A DNA stretch of 64,000 bases from an uncultured Treponema sp. (GTDB lineage: Bacteria; Spirochaetota; Spirochaetia; Treponematales; Treponemataceae): NCBI GenBank assembly GCA_947165895.1, contig CAMVCB010000003.1, positions 310,001-374,000 on the forward strand, in the 5' to 3' direction. The translations under genes were made by a program, and so were the position numbers. The notes beneath the pieces are model-generated. The model worked only from the letters and a program-made list of their open reading frames with translations, was not told the origin of the DNA and searched no databases. Positions 26,863-35,929 of this stretch are shown here, in pieces; position 1 is the stretch's first letter; the number at the start of each line of letters is the position of its first letter.

Positions 26863-28221
26863 TTACATAAAAAGGCGGAGAACCGCTCTTTTAAAGTCTG
26901 TCAAAGGCTGATAGCGGATAGGAATATCAATCAGCGTTGAAGCCTTAACAATCGCTTTTGGATGACTAAAGGTTTCAAAAGAATAATTTCCGTGGTAAAT
27001 TCCCATTCCGGAATCACCAATGCCGCCAAAAGGAAGATTATGATTGGTAACGTGAATTACAACATCATTTACGCAGGCATCGCCGAACTGTAAACCGTAA
27101 AGAAAACGCTTTTCTTCATTCTTATTACTGGTAAAGAGGTATAGAGCCAGCGGATGGGGATTTTTCTGAATAAAATTAAAGGCCTGGTCAAGATTTTCAA
27201 CGCTAATCAGGGGAAGCAGAGGACCAAAAATTTCTTCCTTCATAACGGCATCATCTTCGGTAACTCCGTCCATTATTACAGGAGAAATTTTCAAGGCAGC
27301 CGGGTCACTTTCACCGCCAAAAATCACCTTACTTTTGTCAATCAGACCGCAAAGTCTGTCAAAATGCCTTTTATTTATGATTTTTCCGTAATTTTCATTT
27401 GAAAGGGGCTTTTCCCCGTACATTTTTACGATTTCATCTTTCAGATATTTTATGAAATCATCATGCACGGCTTTTTCGATTATAACATAATCCGGCGCAA
27501 CACAAGTCTGACCTACATTCAGGAATTTTCCAAAAGCTACCCGGCGGGCCGCAAGCCTGAGATTACAGTTTCTGCTTATGATGGCAGGAGATTTTCCACC
27601 CAGCTCTAGGGTCACCGGCGTAAGATGGGCAGCAGCCTTTTCCATCACATATCTGCCCACATTTGTATTTCCCGTATAAAAAATATAGTCAAACTTTTCT
27701 TCAAGCAAAGCCTTACATTCTTCAGCTCCGCCATTTACAAAGCAGACAAGCTCTTTTGGAAAAGTTTCTTCTATTATTTTTGTCATTATACCTGTTGTTG
27801 CAGGAGAAAGCTCAGAAGGCTTTACCACACAGCAGTTTCCGGCAGCCAGGGCATCGGCCAAAGGCTCAAGAGTCAAAAGGAAGGGATAATTCCACGGCGA
27901 AATAATAAGCACAAGGCCGTACGGACTCTGCAAAACCTGTGATTTTGAAGGAAAAATTGACAGTGGTGAGCCGCAGCGCTCAGGACGCATGTGCTTTTTA
28001 AGATTTTTAAGATTATAGGCAATATCATCATAAAAAAGCCCTATTTCAGACATAAAGCTTTCTGCTTCTGATTTTCCAAGATCCGATTTTAGTGCAGCGA
28101 TGATTTCGTTTTCGTTTTTCTTAACACAATCTCTAAGCTTTTTAAGAGAATCTCTGCGGGCCTCGTAGGAAAGTGTTTTTCCACTTTCAAAGAATTCTCT
28201 CTGCTTATCAATTAAGACCAT
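26863..28221 (-). CDS. Aldehyde dehydrogenase (class 3-like)
   Basis: NAD(P)-dependent oxidation of an aldehyde, 452 residues. The general-base Glu lies in VTLELGGKSPAI and the catalytic Cys in NVGQTCVAPDYV. The short length and the late LPFGGIGDSGMGIYHGNYSFETFSH region match the class 3 / coniferyl-type group rather than the ~490-residue class 1/2. The start at 28221 is chosen over a TTG five codons upstream because GGGAGAG then serves as ribosome site. The substrate is unknown; fatty aldehydes are common for this group. Confidence 0.88.
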   Translation of the reverse strand: MVLIDKQREFFESGKTLSYEARRDSLKKLRDCVKKNENEIIAALKSDLGKSEAESFMSEIGLFYDDIAYNLKNLKKHMRPERCGSPLSIFPSKSQVLQSPYGLVLIISPWNYPFLLTLEPLADALAAGNCCVVKPSELSPATTGIMTKIIEETFPKELVCFVNGGAEECKALLEEKFDYIFYTGNTNVGRYVMEKAAAHLTPVTLELGGKSPAIISRNCNLRLAARRVAFGKFLNVGQTCVAPDYVIIEKAVHDDFIKYLKDEIVKMYGEKPLSNENYGKIINKRHFDRLCGLIDKSKVIFGGESDPAALKISPVIMDGVTEDDAVMKEEIFGPLLPLISVENLDQAFNFIQKNPHPLALYLFTSNKNEEKRFLYGLQFGDACVNDVVIHVTNHNLPFGGIGDSGMGIYHGNYSFETFSHPKAIVKASTLIDIPIRYQPLTDFKRAVLRLFM

Positions 28222-28392
28222 TTTTTTCTCTCCCAAATTTTTTTACTTTTAGTATATTTCAAAAAAGTAAATATGATAACAGTAAATTAAGTAAAAAAAA
28301 ACATTTTATTAGAAAAAAAGGTTATTTTTTGATTTTTCTGCCAGCTTTGTCCGCAAATATTTTTCATTTTAATATTTATAGTATTGATAATT

Positions 28393-28421
28393 TTGTCTAG
28401 TTAAAGCATTTGTCTTATATT
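28393..28421 (+). promoter_or_regulatory. Promoter candidate for the TAXI-TRAP operon
   Basis: TTGTCT (28393-28398), 17-bp spacer, TATATT (28416-28421), within a very AT-rich gap, 41 bp before the TAXI ATG. A second register using TATAAT at 28421 is possible. Confidence 0.5.
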
Positions 28422-28462
28422 ATAATATTGCCTGAAGAAATATTAAAAAAAGAGGTTCCCAC

Positions 28463-29410
28463 ATGAAAAAAATCACTTTAATTGGTGCCCTTCTGGCAGG
28501 ATTAATTGCTCTCTCAGGCTGTAATGAAAATAAAAATTACATTCTTGCTACAGGCGGTACTTCAGGTACTTACTATCCTTTTGGCGGCGCAATCGCCAAT
28601 ATCTGGAACACAAAAATTGAAAAAATGAATGTAACTGCACAGGCAACTGGTGCATCTGCTGAAAATCTCCGGCTTATTTCAAAGGGTGATGCAGAATTCG
28701 CAACCGTTCAGAATGATGTAATGGATTATGCCTACAACGGAACAGATATGTTTGAAGGTCAGAAGCTTCCAAACCTTGCTTCAATCGGTACCTTGTATCC
28801 TGAAGTAGTTCAGATTGCGGCCTCTGCTTCAAGCGGAATTAAGACTATTGATGATTTGAGGGGAAAGCGTGTATCGGTAGGTGATGCCGGATCTGGCGTT
28901 GAATTTAATGCAAAACAGATTCTAGAAGGCTACGGTATTTCTTTTTCTGACATCAAAAAGAACAACCTTTCATTTAAGGAATCTGCAGAAGGACTTCAGA
29001 ACGGAACTCTTGATGCATGTTTTGTAACTGCCGGCGTTCCTAACTCTGCCCTGCAGGAACTTGCCTTTACAGCAGGTCTTGTACTTATTCCTGTAAACGG
29101 AGAAAAAGCTTATGCCATCTGTGCAAAATACGGCTTCTATACAAAAACTGTAATTCCTGCCGGAACTTACAAGGGAACTGACGCAGACACAGAAGCACTT
29201 GCAATCAAGGCAACTCTGGCCGTAAATGCCAATCTTGATGAAAACACAGTTTATACCATGACAAAGACACTTTTTGAAAACCTCGATGAACTTGGCGCTG
29301 CACACGCTAAAGGAAAGGAAGTTACTGCAAAATCTGCCGTAACAGGAATTTCTGTTCCATTCCATCCTGGTGCTGCAAAATACTTTAAAGAAATTGGTCT
29401 TTTGAACTAG
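28463..29410 (+). CDS. TAXI-family TRAP transporter solute-binding lipoprotein
   Basis: Extracytoplasmic binding protein, 315 residues. Lipoprotein signal LIALSGC with the lipidated Cys at residue 20. The mature part begins YILATGGTSGTYYPFGGAIA, the TAXI hallmark, followed by SAENLRLISKGDAEFATVQND. The C-terminal IPVPFHPGA-type segment is here ISVPFHPGAAKYFKEIG. TAXI proteins often bind glutamate, 2-oxoglutarate or other organic acids; the ligand here is not known. Operon with a DUF1850 gene and a fused TRAP permease. Confidence 0.92.
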   Translation: MKKITLIGALLAGLIALSGCNENKNYILATGGTSGTYYPFGGAIANIWNTKIEKMNVTAQATGASAENLRLISKGDAEFATVQNDVMDYAYNGTDMFEGQKLPNLASIGTLYPEVVQIAASASSGIKTIDDLRGKRVSVGDAGSGVEFNAKQILEGYGISFSDIKKNNLSFKESAEGLQNGTLDACFVTAGVPNSALQELAFTAGLVLIPVNGEKAYAICAKYGFYTKTVIPAGTYKGTDADTEALAIKATLAVNANLDENTVYTMTKTLFENLDELGAAHAKGKEVTAKSAVTGISVPFHPGAAKYFKEIGLLN

Positions 29411-29428
29411 GGAAATCTCAATCCCCTG

Positions 29429-29935
29429 ATGAAAAAACTTTTGTTTTTTACAGTGTCCGCCCTAATTCTGGCAGCCAGCCTGCCAGTAAAACGGGCGCTG
29501 TTAATCTCAAACCGAAAGAATCATTCAGAAAAAATTTATTCAATAAATGCCGTCAGCCAGGGCTTTTCTGTAAATTACACCCATTCTGTAAACAAGGGTC
29601 GTGTTCACGATTACTACCGGGTTCTGCCTTCCGGTAATCTTGAGCTTTATAAAACCCGCTTCGTTTCTTATGGAGCCGGAATTCCAGAGCCTTATGAAAC
29701 AGAGGGGGCAGAATTTCTTGTTACAGAGGACGGTTATATTATCCAAAAGCTGGACAGAAGACTTCCATGCCTTGTTATGGCAGTCGGCCTGATTGCAGAA
29801 CATTCTGTAACAGTTGGTGACAGTGAATTTTTTCTGAAGGATTTTTTTAAGCCTCAGACAAGCCTTGAATTCCGGGTAAAAAGGCTTTCAATTTTAAAAA
29901 TTATTTCTACAAGGAGTCCGATAGATGGATATTGA
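29429..29935 (+). CDS. DUF1850 protein of a TAXI-TRAP system
   Basis: 168 residues with an N-terminal hydrophobic segment (signal or anchor). It has the DUF1850 pattern: FSVNYTHSVNKGRVHDYYRV, then FVSYGAGIPEP. DUF1850 genes regularly sit between TAXI binding proteins and fused TRAP permeases, as here, and are thought to be small accessory subunits. The stop overlaps the permease start by 11 nt. Confidence 0.8.
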   Translation: MKKLLFFTVSALILAASLPVKRALLISNRKNHSEKIYSINAVSQGFSVNYTHSVNKGRVHDYYRVLPSGNLELYKTRFVSYGAGIPEPYETEGAEFLVTEDGYIIQKLDRRLPCLVMAVGLIAEHSVTVGDSEFFLKDFFKPQTSLEFRVKRLSILKIISTRSPIDGY

Positions 29936-31958
29936 CAGCATTCTTCCAACAACTAACGAAGATGAAATGAAAAAACTGATGAAGGATCTGGACAGGGAAC
30001 GCTCTTACCGTGAGCACAAGTGCTGGCGACAGTACATAACAGTTCTTGTTTCCATTGCTTTCTGTGCTTTCCAGCTTTACGCAACCTTAAAAGGAAGCAT
30101 TCCGACTCAGATTGTACGAGCCTCCCACCTGGCATTCGTGCAGTTTCTTGCCTTTCTTCTTTTTCCGGCAAGTAAAAAAATGTCAAAAAATACTCTGCCA
30201 TTCTACGACATTCTCCTTGCTTTTGCAGGAGCCGGCTGCTGGTGCTACTACATCATCAATTTTGAGCAGCTTGTAAGAAGGGCCGGTGCATACACCAGCC
30301 TGGATATTGTAATAGGAATATTTGGAATCATAATCCTTTTTGAAAGCTGCCGCCGAATCGTAGGTCTTCCAATTATGATTATTGCCGGCTGTTTTATCCT
30401 TTATGCCTTTATCGGAAGATATCTTCCGGGCTTTTTGAATCACCGCGGCTACAGACTCAGCCGTGTTGTAAGCCATCTTTACTACACAACCGAAGGAATT
30501 ATGGGAACTCCAGTCGGAGCCTGTTCAACCTTTATCTTTCTTTTTATCCTTTTTGGAGCCTTCCTGGAAAAAACAGGAATCGGCCAGTTCTTCATTGATG
30601 CCTGTAACGCAATTGCCGGAAGCGCAAGCGGTGGCCCTGCAAAGGTAGCCGTTCTTTCTTCCGCCCTGCTGGGAACCGTATCCGGCTCTTCAGTTTCAAA
30701 CACAGTAGGTTCAGGCTCCTTTACCATCCCTATGATGAAAAAGCTTGGCTACCGCGGTGAGTTTGCAGGCGCAGTAGAAGCCGCAGCCTCAACCGGCGGA
30801 CAGCTCATGCCCCCTATCATGGGTGCGGCCGCCTTCCTCATGGCAGAAAGCGTCGGCGTACCATATATCACAGTCGTAAAGGCAGCCGTAATTCCGGCCC
30901 TTTTATATTTTGCCGGCATCTTCATTATGGTTCACCTTGAAGCCCACAAACGCGGACTCAAAGGTCTTCCAAAAGAAGAAATCCCAAGATTCCTTCCCCT
31001 CTTTCTGTCACGCGGCTACATGATTCTGCCCCTGCTGGTAATCATTTTCTTCCTCTGCTCAGGAAAAACAGCAACTTATTCGGCCCTTATGGGAATCCTT
31101 TCGATTATCGTAATCGCAATTGCCGCTTCTTTTGCAGACCTTGCAAAAGGCAGAAGACCACGGTTTAACCTCCACGATTTTGTTGATGTGCTCTGCGCCG
31201 CAGCCCGGGGAATAATCAGCGTGGCAATTGCCTGTGGAATGGCCGGAATTATTATTGGTGTTGTAACCCTTACAGGCCTTGGACTCAAGCTTGGTGCAGG
31301 ACTTGTTGCCCTGGCCCACGGAAAGCTTTTCATTACCCTGCTTCTCACAATGGTTTCTTCAATCATTCTTGGTATGGGCGCCCCGACAACTGCAAACTAC
31401 CTGATTACATCAACAATTACTGCCACCGCAATCGTCCACTGCCTTTACGGCGGCTCAGCCCCAACTCCGGAACAGCTTTTACCCGCCCACATGTTCGCCT
31501 TCTATTTTGGAATCATCGCCGACGTTACTCCTCCGGTAGCCCTTGCAGCAATCGCCGGTGCCGCCATAGCCAGGGCCAAACCAATGCGAACCGCCGTTAA
31601 CGCTACAAAGCTTGCAATCGGAGCCTTTATCGTTCCTTACATGTTCATTTACAACCCGGCAATGCTCATGATTGGTGCCGACAGCCTTTCAATCATGAGA
31701 GTGGCGCTTACCGCAATCATAGGAATGTTCGGACTCAGCGTCGCCCTTGAAGGTTATGCCTTTACCGCAACAGGCTTCCTTAATAACTTTAAGGTTTCCA
31801 AACCGGTAAAAAAATCAATGTCCCTGCTTGAACGCCTCTGCTTTATGGCTGCCGGTCTCTGCTGCATCGAATCTCATTCCATAACAGACCTTGTAGGAAT
31901 GACAATTATTGTTCTTCTGATTGCTGCCCAGCTTATCCGAAGGCGAAAAGCAGCATAA
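29925..31958 (+). CDS. TRAP transporter fused permease (DctQ-DctM type)
   Basis: Membrane permease of 677 residues with small (Q-like) and large (M-like) domains fused, typical of TAXI systems. Conserved M-domain parts are seen: SGSSVSNTVGSGSFTIPMMK, AAASTGGQLMPPIMGAAAFLM, ILGMGAPTTANYLI and DVTPPVALAA. ATG at 29925 follows AAGGAG and lies inside the end of the DUF1850 gene. Sodium- or proton-coupled uptake is expected for the family. Confidence 0.93.
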   Translation: MDIDSILPTTNEDEMKKLMKDLDRERSYREHKCWRQYITVLVSIAFCAFQLYATLKGSIPTQIVRASHLAFVQFLAFLLFPASKKMSKNTLPFYDILLAFAGAGCWCYYIINFEQLVRRAGAYTSLDIVIGIFGIIILFESCRRIVGLPIMIIAGCFILYAFIGRYLPGFLNHRGYRLSRVVSHLYYTTEGIMGTPVGACSTFIFLFILFGAFLEKTGIGQFFIDACNAIAGSASGGPAKVAVLSSALLGTVSGSSVSNTVGSGSFTIPMMKKLGYRGEFAGAVEAAASTGGQLMPPIMGAAAFLMAESVGVPYITVVKAAVIPALLYFAGIFIMVHLEAHKRGLKGLPKEEIPRFLPLFLSRGYMILPLLVIIFFLCSGKTATYSALMGILSIIVIAIAASFADLAKGRRPRFNLHDFVDVLCAAARGIISVAIACGMAGIIIGVVTLTGLGLKLGAGLVALAHGKLFITLLLTMVSSIILGMGAPTTANYLITSTITATAIVHCLYGGSAPTPEQLLPAHMFAFYFGIIADVTPPVALAAIAGAAIARAKPMRTAVNATKLAIGAFIVPYMFIYNPAMLMIGADSLSIMRVALTAIIGMFGLSVALEGYAFTATGFLNNFKVSKPVKKSMSLLERLCFMAAGLCCIESHSITDLVGMTIIVLLIAAQLIRRRKAA

Positions 31959-32160
31959 TTCCAGGCCATCCTGCCCATCAGATAAATATTCAGGCGGTTC
32001 CCTGCCCTTACGCAAAAGCTCCAGGGCAGGTCGGGCGTTACGCAGTTCCGCTGACGCTCCAGCCTCTTCCCTCAGTCACTCCGTTCCTTCAGTCCAGTGG
32101 CTCGCTTCGCGCCTGCTCCATGCCCTAACCGGCTAAAGAAAAATAAACACAAATAAATTG
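31959..32160. other. Intergenic GC-rich hairpin region after the TRAP operon
   Basis: No convincing gene. The stretch contains the inverted pair CCTGCCCT / AGGGCAGG (around 32001-32030) and several smaller GC-rich inverted pairs ending near TCGCTTCGCGCC (32102-32113). The first hairpin may end the TRAP transcript, though no T-tract follows. The rest looks like degraded intergenic repeat sequence. Confidence 0.4.
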
Positions 32161-32235
32161 TCACACGGATTCGATTTTCCTAACGGAAAATCCATAAAAA
32201 AAAGAAATTGCGTTAGCAATTTCCAATCCGTGTGA
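32161..32235 (+). repeat. Palindromic two-hairpin element, copy 3 (intergenic)
   Basis: 75 bp. Outer arms TCACACGGATT / AATCCGTGTGA; hairpin 1 GATTTTCC-TAAC-GGAAAATC; hairpin 2 GAAATTGC-GTTA-GCAATTTC. The loops match the gltB copies while the stem bases differ in pairs, so the fold is kept. Confidence 0.85.
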
Positions 32236-32275
32236 CATCTTCCGCCCGCCTGCGAGCCATCAAAGGAGATCAAAA

Positions 32276-32371
32276 TTGAAAACACAACTTAAAACCAACA
32301 TTACAATCGAAAAGCTTTGCGAAGGCTCAGAAAAGGAAATGGATGCAAATCACGAAACTCCAAGCCCATAA
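32276..32371 (+). pseudogene. Residue of a DUF262 gene (start plus scraps)
   Basis: An AAGGAG site and TTG open a 31-codon frame: KTQLKTNITIEKLCEG, then SEKE, MDA and the ending NHETPSP. The first part looks like the N-terminus of a DUF262 protein as I recall the family. GSEKE and EMDA match two separate parts of the DUF262 gene at 38366-39448. Each join falls on a short sequence shared by both sides (TGCGAAGGCT, AAA-GAAAT, TCACG), so the gene seems to have lost its body in several deletions. It overlaps the start of the converging TIGR02757 pseudogene tail. Confidence 0.7.
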
Positions 32372-33035
32372 AGTGCAAAATCAGCACGGGCGGGGTCTTG
32401 TGGGAAAACTTCTGCCATTTGCTCCGTAAGTGCAAGGACAGTTTTGCGGTCAGCCTTAGCATTTTCCGGCAGAAGGCCAAGGCGGATTCCTTCCTGCATA
32501 ACATGAACATCCAGAGGAATCAGAAGATTTTCTGCCGGATACCAGGACCAGAGGCCCAGATCTACCGGGAAATTAAATCTGCAAGGGCACCGGGCAGCTG
32601 GTCCTGGGAATTAAGATTTTCATACTTTTTCTTTAAAAATTCCCCAAAAGTTCCGCTTTCTTTCAGAATTTCCGAAAGCTCAGAAAAAAGCGAATTCATA
32701 TCAGAAAATGAATAAAATCTGTAAAATTTCGGCAAATTTTCGCCTTTTTGAGCAAAATTTGGCGAATTTTCATCAAAATTCTTTTCAAAATCCCGCAAAA
32801 TCAACCATTTTTCCATTCCGCCCGATTTGTCAGCCAGCTCAAAAATTCCACGTATTTTCGGAATAAACTGGCTCCTGCTTCCAAAAGAAAGCATAGCCGC
32901 AATAAAGCAGGCCGCTTCTACATCTTCCTGCCGGGAATACCAGCGGGTAAACTGACTCTGGTCAGCATCCATAAAAGAAGAAGTTTCGTATTTCTGCGCA
33001 AGCTGTCGCAGGGCTTGTTTTAAGTCGTCGGTCAT
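32350..33035 (-). pseudogene. Broken copy of TIGR02757-family gene
   Basis: Closely similar to the intact gene at 39454-40236. The N-terminal 157 codons are open (MTDDLKQALRQLAQKYETSS ... LADLISR) and then stop. Relative to the intact copy 97 bp are missing, between two ACCGGG repeats that lie 97 bp apart there (39668 and 39765). The deletion shifts the frame straight into TAG. The remaining C-terminal coding part, to 32350, still reads LLIPLDVHVMQEGIRLGLLP in another frame. The first ~15 residues differ from the intact copy. It follows the BRO gene by one nucleotide. Confidence 0.85.
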
Positions 33036-33036
33036 T

Positions 33037-33891
33037 TTATTCTATTTCTTTTGTCTTTTTAATTTCCAATAATTTTTTATCTTTAGCATTCAGAGATGAT
33101 ACGGCTTTTAAGCCCGTTGCTTTTTCATATTCTTCTTTTGCAGTATTAGCTACTTTTCCACCACGTACAGCAACATTTTTATTTGCCTCAAATCCTTCTG
33201 GTTCTTCCTGTCTGGAAATTGATGTCGCAGTAACCTCAGCAAGCATATTCAAGACAAGTTCAATATTTGTCATATTGTCACGCAGATTCTCTTTTTTAAG
33301 GCCTTTCTTTTCCTTGTATTCTTTTACAGAAAGTCCGCTCCAGGCTTTTGTCATCTCATTCGTAAGAATTGCATAATCTGTTTCTTTTTCAATTCCGCGT
33401 GCTTTCCATTCATCCGTAAGCTCTTTACGCATTTCTATTGTCTGCAAGCGCTGATTTATCCAGCCTTCGGTGTAGCCTTTTGCACGATAGTATTCTGCAC
33501 CACGTGTAATTGCCTTTTCCGGGTCAGCATATTCTTCAAGTCTGTCGTTACCAACCTGAGCAAGCCACATTTTAAATGGTTCGGCTTTTGGAGACGGAAT
33601 TGACTGTATCAGACGAAGAACGTTTTTGGTAGAAAGAGTGTCCGTTTCACGCATTTTGCCATCTGGGGCAAGCATCTTCAACTGTACGATTTTATCGTAC
33701 GCTTCACTACCTTCTTTTGTTAACTTGATTTTCAAATCACTCCAATACCGTCTTGGATTCTGACTTTCCGTCAGCACTTCAACAATATCCACCACCGAAA
33801 AATACCAGTCCTCTTCTTCGGCATTCCATACATAGCGGATTTTTTTGTTTTCAAAAAGTTTGAGTTTGTTTTGAATTTGAGAATTTTCCAT
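33037..33891 (-). CDS. BRO-N domain protein (DinD / phage antirepressor-like)
   Basis: 284 residues. The N-terminal Bro-N domain is seen in IRYVWNAEEEDWYFSVVDIV followed by PRRYWSDLK. The middle TLSTKNVLRLIQSIPSPKAE and FKMWLAQVGNDRLEEYADPE match the DNA-damage-inducible protein D (DinD)-like group. Bro-N proteins occur in phages and in stress-response or accessory genes. Function here is unknown. It lies inside the accessory island just upstream of the broken TIGR02757 copy, and is separated from the SPFH operon by 247 bp holding one hairpin and no gene. Confidence 0.8.
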   Translation of the reverse strand: MENSQIQNKLKLFENKKIRYVWNAEEEDWYFSVVDIVEVLTESQNPRRYWSDLKIKLTKEGSEAYDKIVQLKMLAPDGKMRETDTLSTKNVLRLIQSIPSPKAEPFKMWLAQVGNDRLEEYADPEKAITRGAEYYRAKGYTEGWINQRLQTIEMRKELTDEWKARGIEKETDYAILTNEMTKAWSGLSVKEYKEKKGLKKENLRDNMTNIELVLNMLAEVTATSISRQEEPEGFEANKNVAVRGGKVANTAKEEYEKATGLKAVSSLNAKDKKLLEIKKTKEIE

Positions 33892-34102
33892 ACCTTTCCT
33901 CGTGAGTCATTCGATCTTTCAGCGCAAGTCCAACATCATGCCTGAATTATGGTAAAGAAAATAATAGATAAGAAATAAACTTTTATAACCGTACATACTA
34001 ATAAATGCAGACGTTTTCGTTGGAGATGACCTTCTGTACGGCACGCTTTACGATTTAAATATAGACGATTTTTGATGAAATGTCATCATTTTTCTTTCGT
34101 CA

Positions 34103-34122
34103 AAAGGGGGTAAGCCCCCTTT
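34103..34122 (-). terminator. Hairpin downstream of the SPFH operon
   Basis: Stem AAAGGGGG / CCCCCTTT with a 4-nt loop, 17 bp after the last gene of the operon, followed on the minus strand by TTTTGACG. A modest intrinsic terminator. Confidence 0.5.
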
Positions 34123-34138
34123 ACAAAGTCCAGTATTA

Positions 34139-34486
34139 TTACTCGATTGTTTTGATTATTCCGTATTCAAAAATCGCATAAATCAGAAGAATTATTCCAT
34201 TTACGATTATGTACGGAGCAACTTTCATTCCTATGAATCCGAATAGCAAGTTGCTTATCAGGAACAACATAAAGAAAATAACAGAAACGATTTTGAAATT
34301 TACATTTCCAGCTCTTTCTTTTAGTCCTATTCCCAATGTACCAATCAAAGTTGCTGCAAAAGTTAATCCGCTTCCGAGAGAGAGTAAAATACAGAAATTT
34401 TCGCCCGAGTTTGCGGCATAAAAACCATATCCAGAAAGAGCTGCAATCAGAACAGAAACAATAATCAAAAAAATATTTGGCTTCAT
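34139..34486 (-). CDS. Small four-helix membrane protein, unknown
   Basis: 115 residues with four hydrophobic segments, at about 5-25, 33-52, 65-86 and 92-110, and short polar loops. No family recognised. It is the last gene of the zinc-ribbon / unknown / SPFH operon, 17 nt after the SPFH stop. It may be a membrane partner of the SPFH protein, by position only. Confidence 0.65.
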   Translation of the reverse strand: MKPNIFLIIVSVLIAALSGYGFYAANSGENFCILLSLGSGLTFAATLIGTLGIGLKERAGNVNFKIVSVIFFMLFLISNLLFGFIGMKVAPYIIVNGIILLIYAIFEYGIIKTIE

Positions 34487-34503
34487 AAAAACTGCTCCTT
34501 ACA

Positions 34504-35901
34504 TTACATAGTTGGTGGAACTGGTGGTACAGGAGGTACTGAACATTGTGCAAAAAGTGTTGCAAGTTCAGGAATTTCACCTGCTGCCTGCCAATTTGTC
34601 ATTCCATTTTTCCAGACAAGACTTGCCTTTGTAAACTGACCGCTTGATACCATTTGAGAAAGTACCTGTACGGTATAAGGCCCTGTGCTCTGACCATTGA
34701 CTGCAACATTGTACTGACTTACAGGAGGAACCGGAGGAACAGCAACACCCGGCATCTGTGGCGGTATTTGCTGATTAACTCCACCTAATGCACCGTTCAT
34801 CATACCCGCCATGTTCTGACCAATTGCACTACCCATTGCCATTCCTGCCATCATACCAGCAGGATTGAAGCCACCGTCGTTTCCAAGATTTACTCCAACT
34901 CCGCCGTTTGTTCCCATTTGACCAAGCGCATTTGCTCCTGCAATTCCAACTTCTGCCTGTTTTTCAATCTGGAATGCTGACATATTTGCACTTTCAGTCT
35001 GGAGTTTCTGAGCTCGCTGCATTTCTTCACGCTGAATTCTCTGGGTTTCTTCGAGATTCTCCATCTGAACACGCTGCATATCCTGCATCTGCTTGATGTT
35101 GACGGCAGCCTGTGCCTGTGTTGTCTGTGTGGTGATGTCCGCTGTGACTGCTTTAAGTTCTCTGTAACCATCACTGTCTTTATCAAGCTCAACATCTGAA
35201 ATATCAAGAGCACTGACTGTTACTCCAAAATCATTCTGTAAACGAGGTTTTATGTACTGCTCGATTGTGTCATTTATCAGCAGAATTTTTCGTTCAAGCT
35301 GAATGACAGGAATTCCGTTGTCCGACGGAATATTTGTGACAACGCCTTTTGTGTATTTAATAACAGCATCACGAATTTGCGTCTGGAAAGCATCCAAATT
35401 AAAATCGATAAGGCGGTGTAGTTTTATGAATTCTTTGTAATCTGAAATCTTGAAACTGATTATTCCCCTAACAGCGACTGGAACTGCATAATCCATAAAT
35501 CGCGGGTCTGCGACATCAAAAAATGGAACTCCGAATTTTACCTGAATTATTCCCGCAAGGTTGATGAAGTAGATTTCTGCCTGAAAAGGACTTGCTCCAC
35601 CGAATGCCGTACCGACGATTGAAGTAAGAATCGGAAAGTTCCCAGTCTTGATTGTCTCGTCATATGGACCAACGATAAAATCCTGCTGAGTTCCATCTTT
35701 CTGCGGATAAACGAATACAGCAACTTCACCTTCTTTTACGCGAAGTGAAGACCCGTAGCGGATTGCATTTTCTTTTTTGGAGGAGTTTGCATCTTCACCC
35801 GCTGGCCGCCACTTCCAGATAAGGTAGCTTGGTTCATCACAACGGATGACATCCATCAAACCGCCTTCGTTTGTCTTGTTTTTGTTTCCGAAAAGTCCCA
35901 T
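34504..35901 (-). CDS. SPFH-domain protein with C-terminal GYF_2 domain (YdjI-like)
   Basis: 465 residues. The N-terminal half is an SPFH (flotillin-like) domain of the YdjI / 'virion core protein' type: AVFVYPQKDGTQQDFIVGPY, and the region ending in VSALDISDVELDKDSDGYRE. A Gln/Glu-rich coiled coil (~260-315) follows, then a Gly/Met-rich linker and a Pro-rich stretch. A GYF_2 domain (~395-450) begins YNVAVNGQSTGPYTVQVLS and contains the usual W-x-x-G-M-x-x-W pattern (VWKNGMTNW). The relative YdjI of Bacillus works with PspA-like membrane-stress proteins; no PspA is present here. The gene lies between two uncharacterised genes. Confidence 0.82.
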   Translation of the reverse strand: MGLFGNKNKTNEGGLMDVIRCDEPSYLIWKWRPAGEDANSSKKENAIRYGSSLRVKEGEVAVFVYPQKDGTQQDFIVGPYDETIKTGNFPILTSIVGTAFGGASPFQAEIYFINLAGIIQVKFGVPFFDVADPRFMDYAVPVAVRGIISFKISDYKEFIKLHRLIDFNLDAFQTQIRDAVIKYTKGVVTNIPSDNGIPVIQLERKILLINDTIEQYIKPRLQNDFGVTVSALDISDVELDKDSDGYRELKAVTADITTQTTQAQAAVNIKQMQDMQRVQMENLEETQRIQREEMQRAQKLQTESANMSAFQIEKQAEVGIAGANALGQMGTNGGVGVNLGNDGGFNPAGMMAGMAMGSAIGQNMAGMMNGALGGVNQQIPPQMPGVAVPPVPPVSQYNVAVNGQSTGPYTVQVLSQMVSSGQFTKASLVWKNGMTNWQAAGEIPELATLFAQCSVPPVPPVPPTM

Positions 35902-35929
35902 ATTTATCTCCGTTTTTTTTGTTTTTTGA

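Noticed and set aside
32317..32715. Long open frame on the plus strand across the broken TIGR02757 copy
   Set aside because: It is the antisense of a pseudogene; the protein has no recognisable domain.
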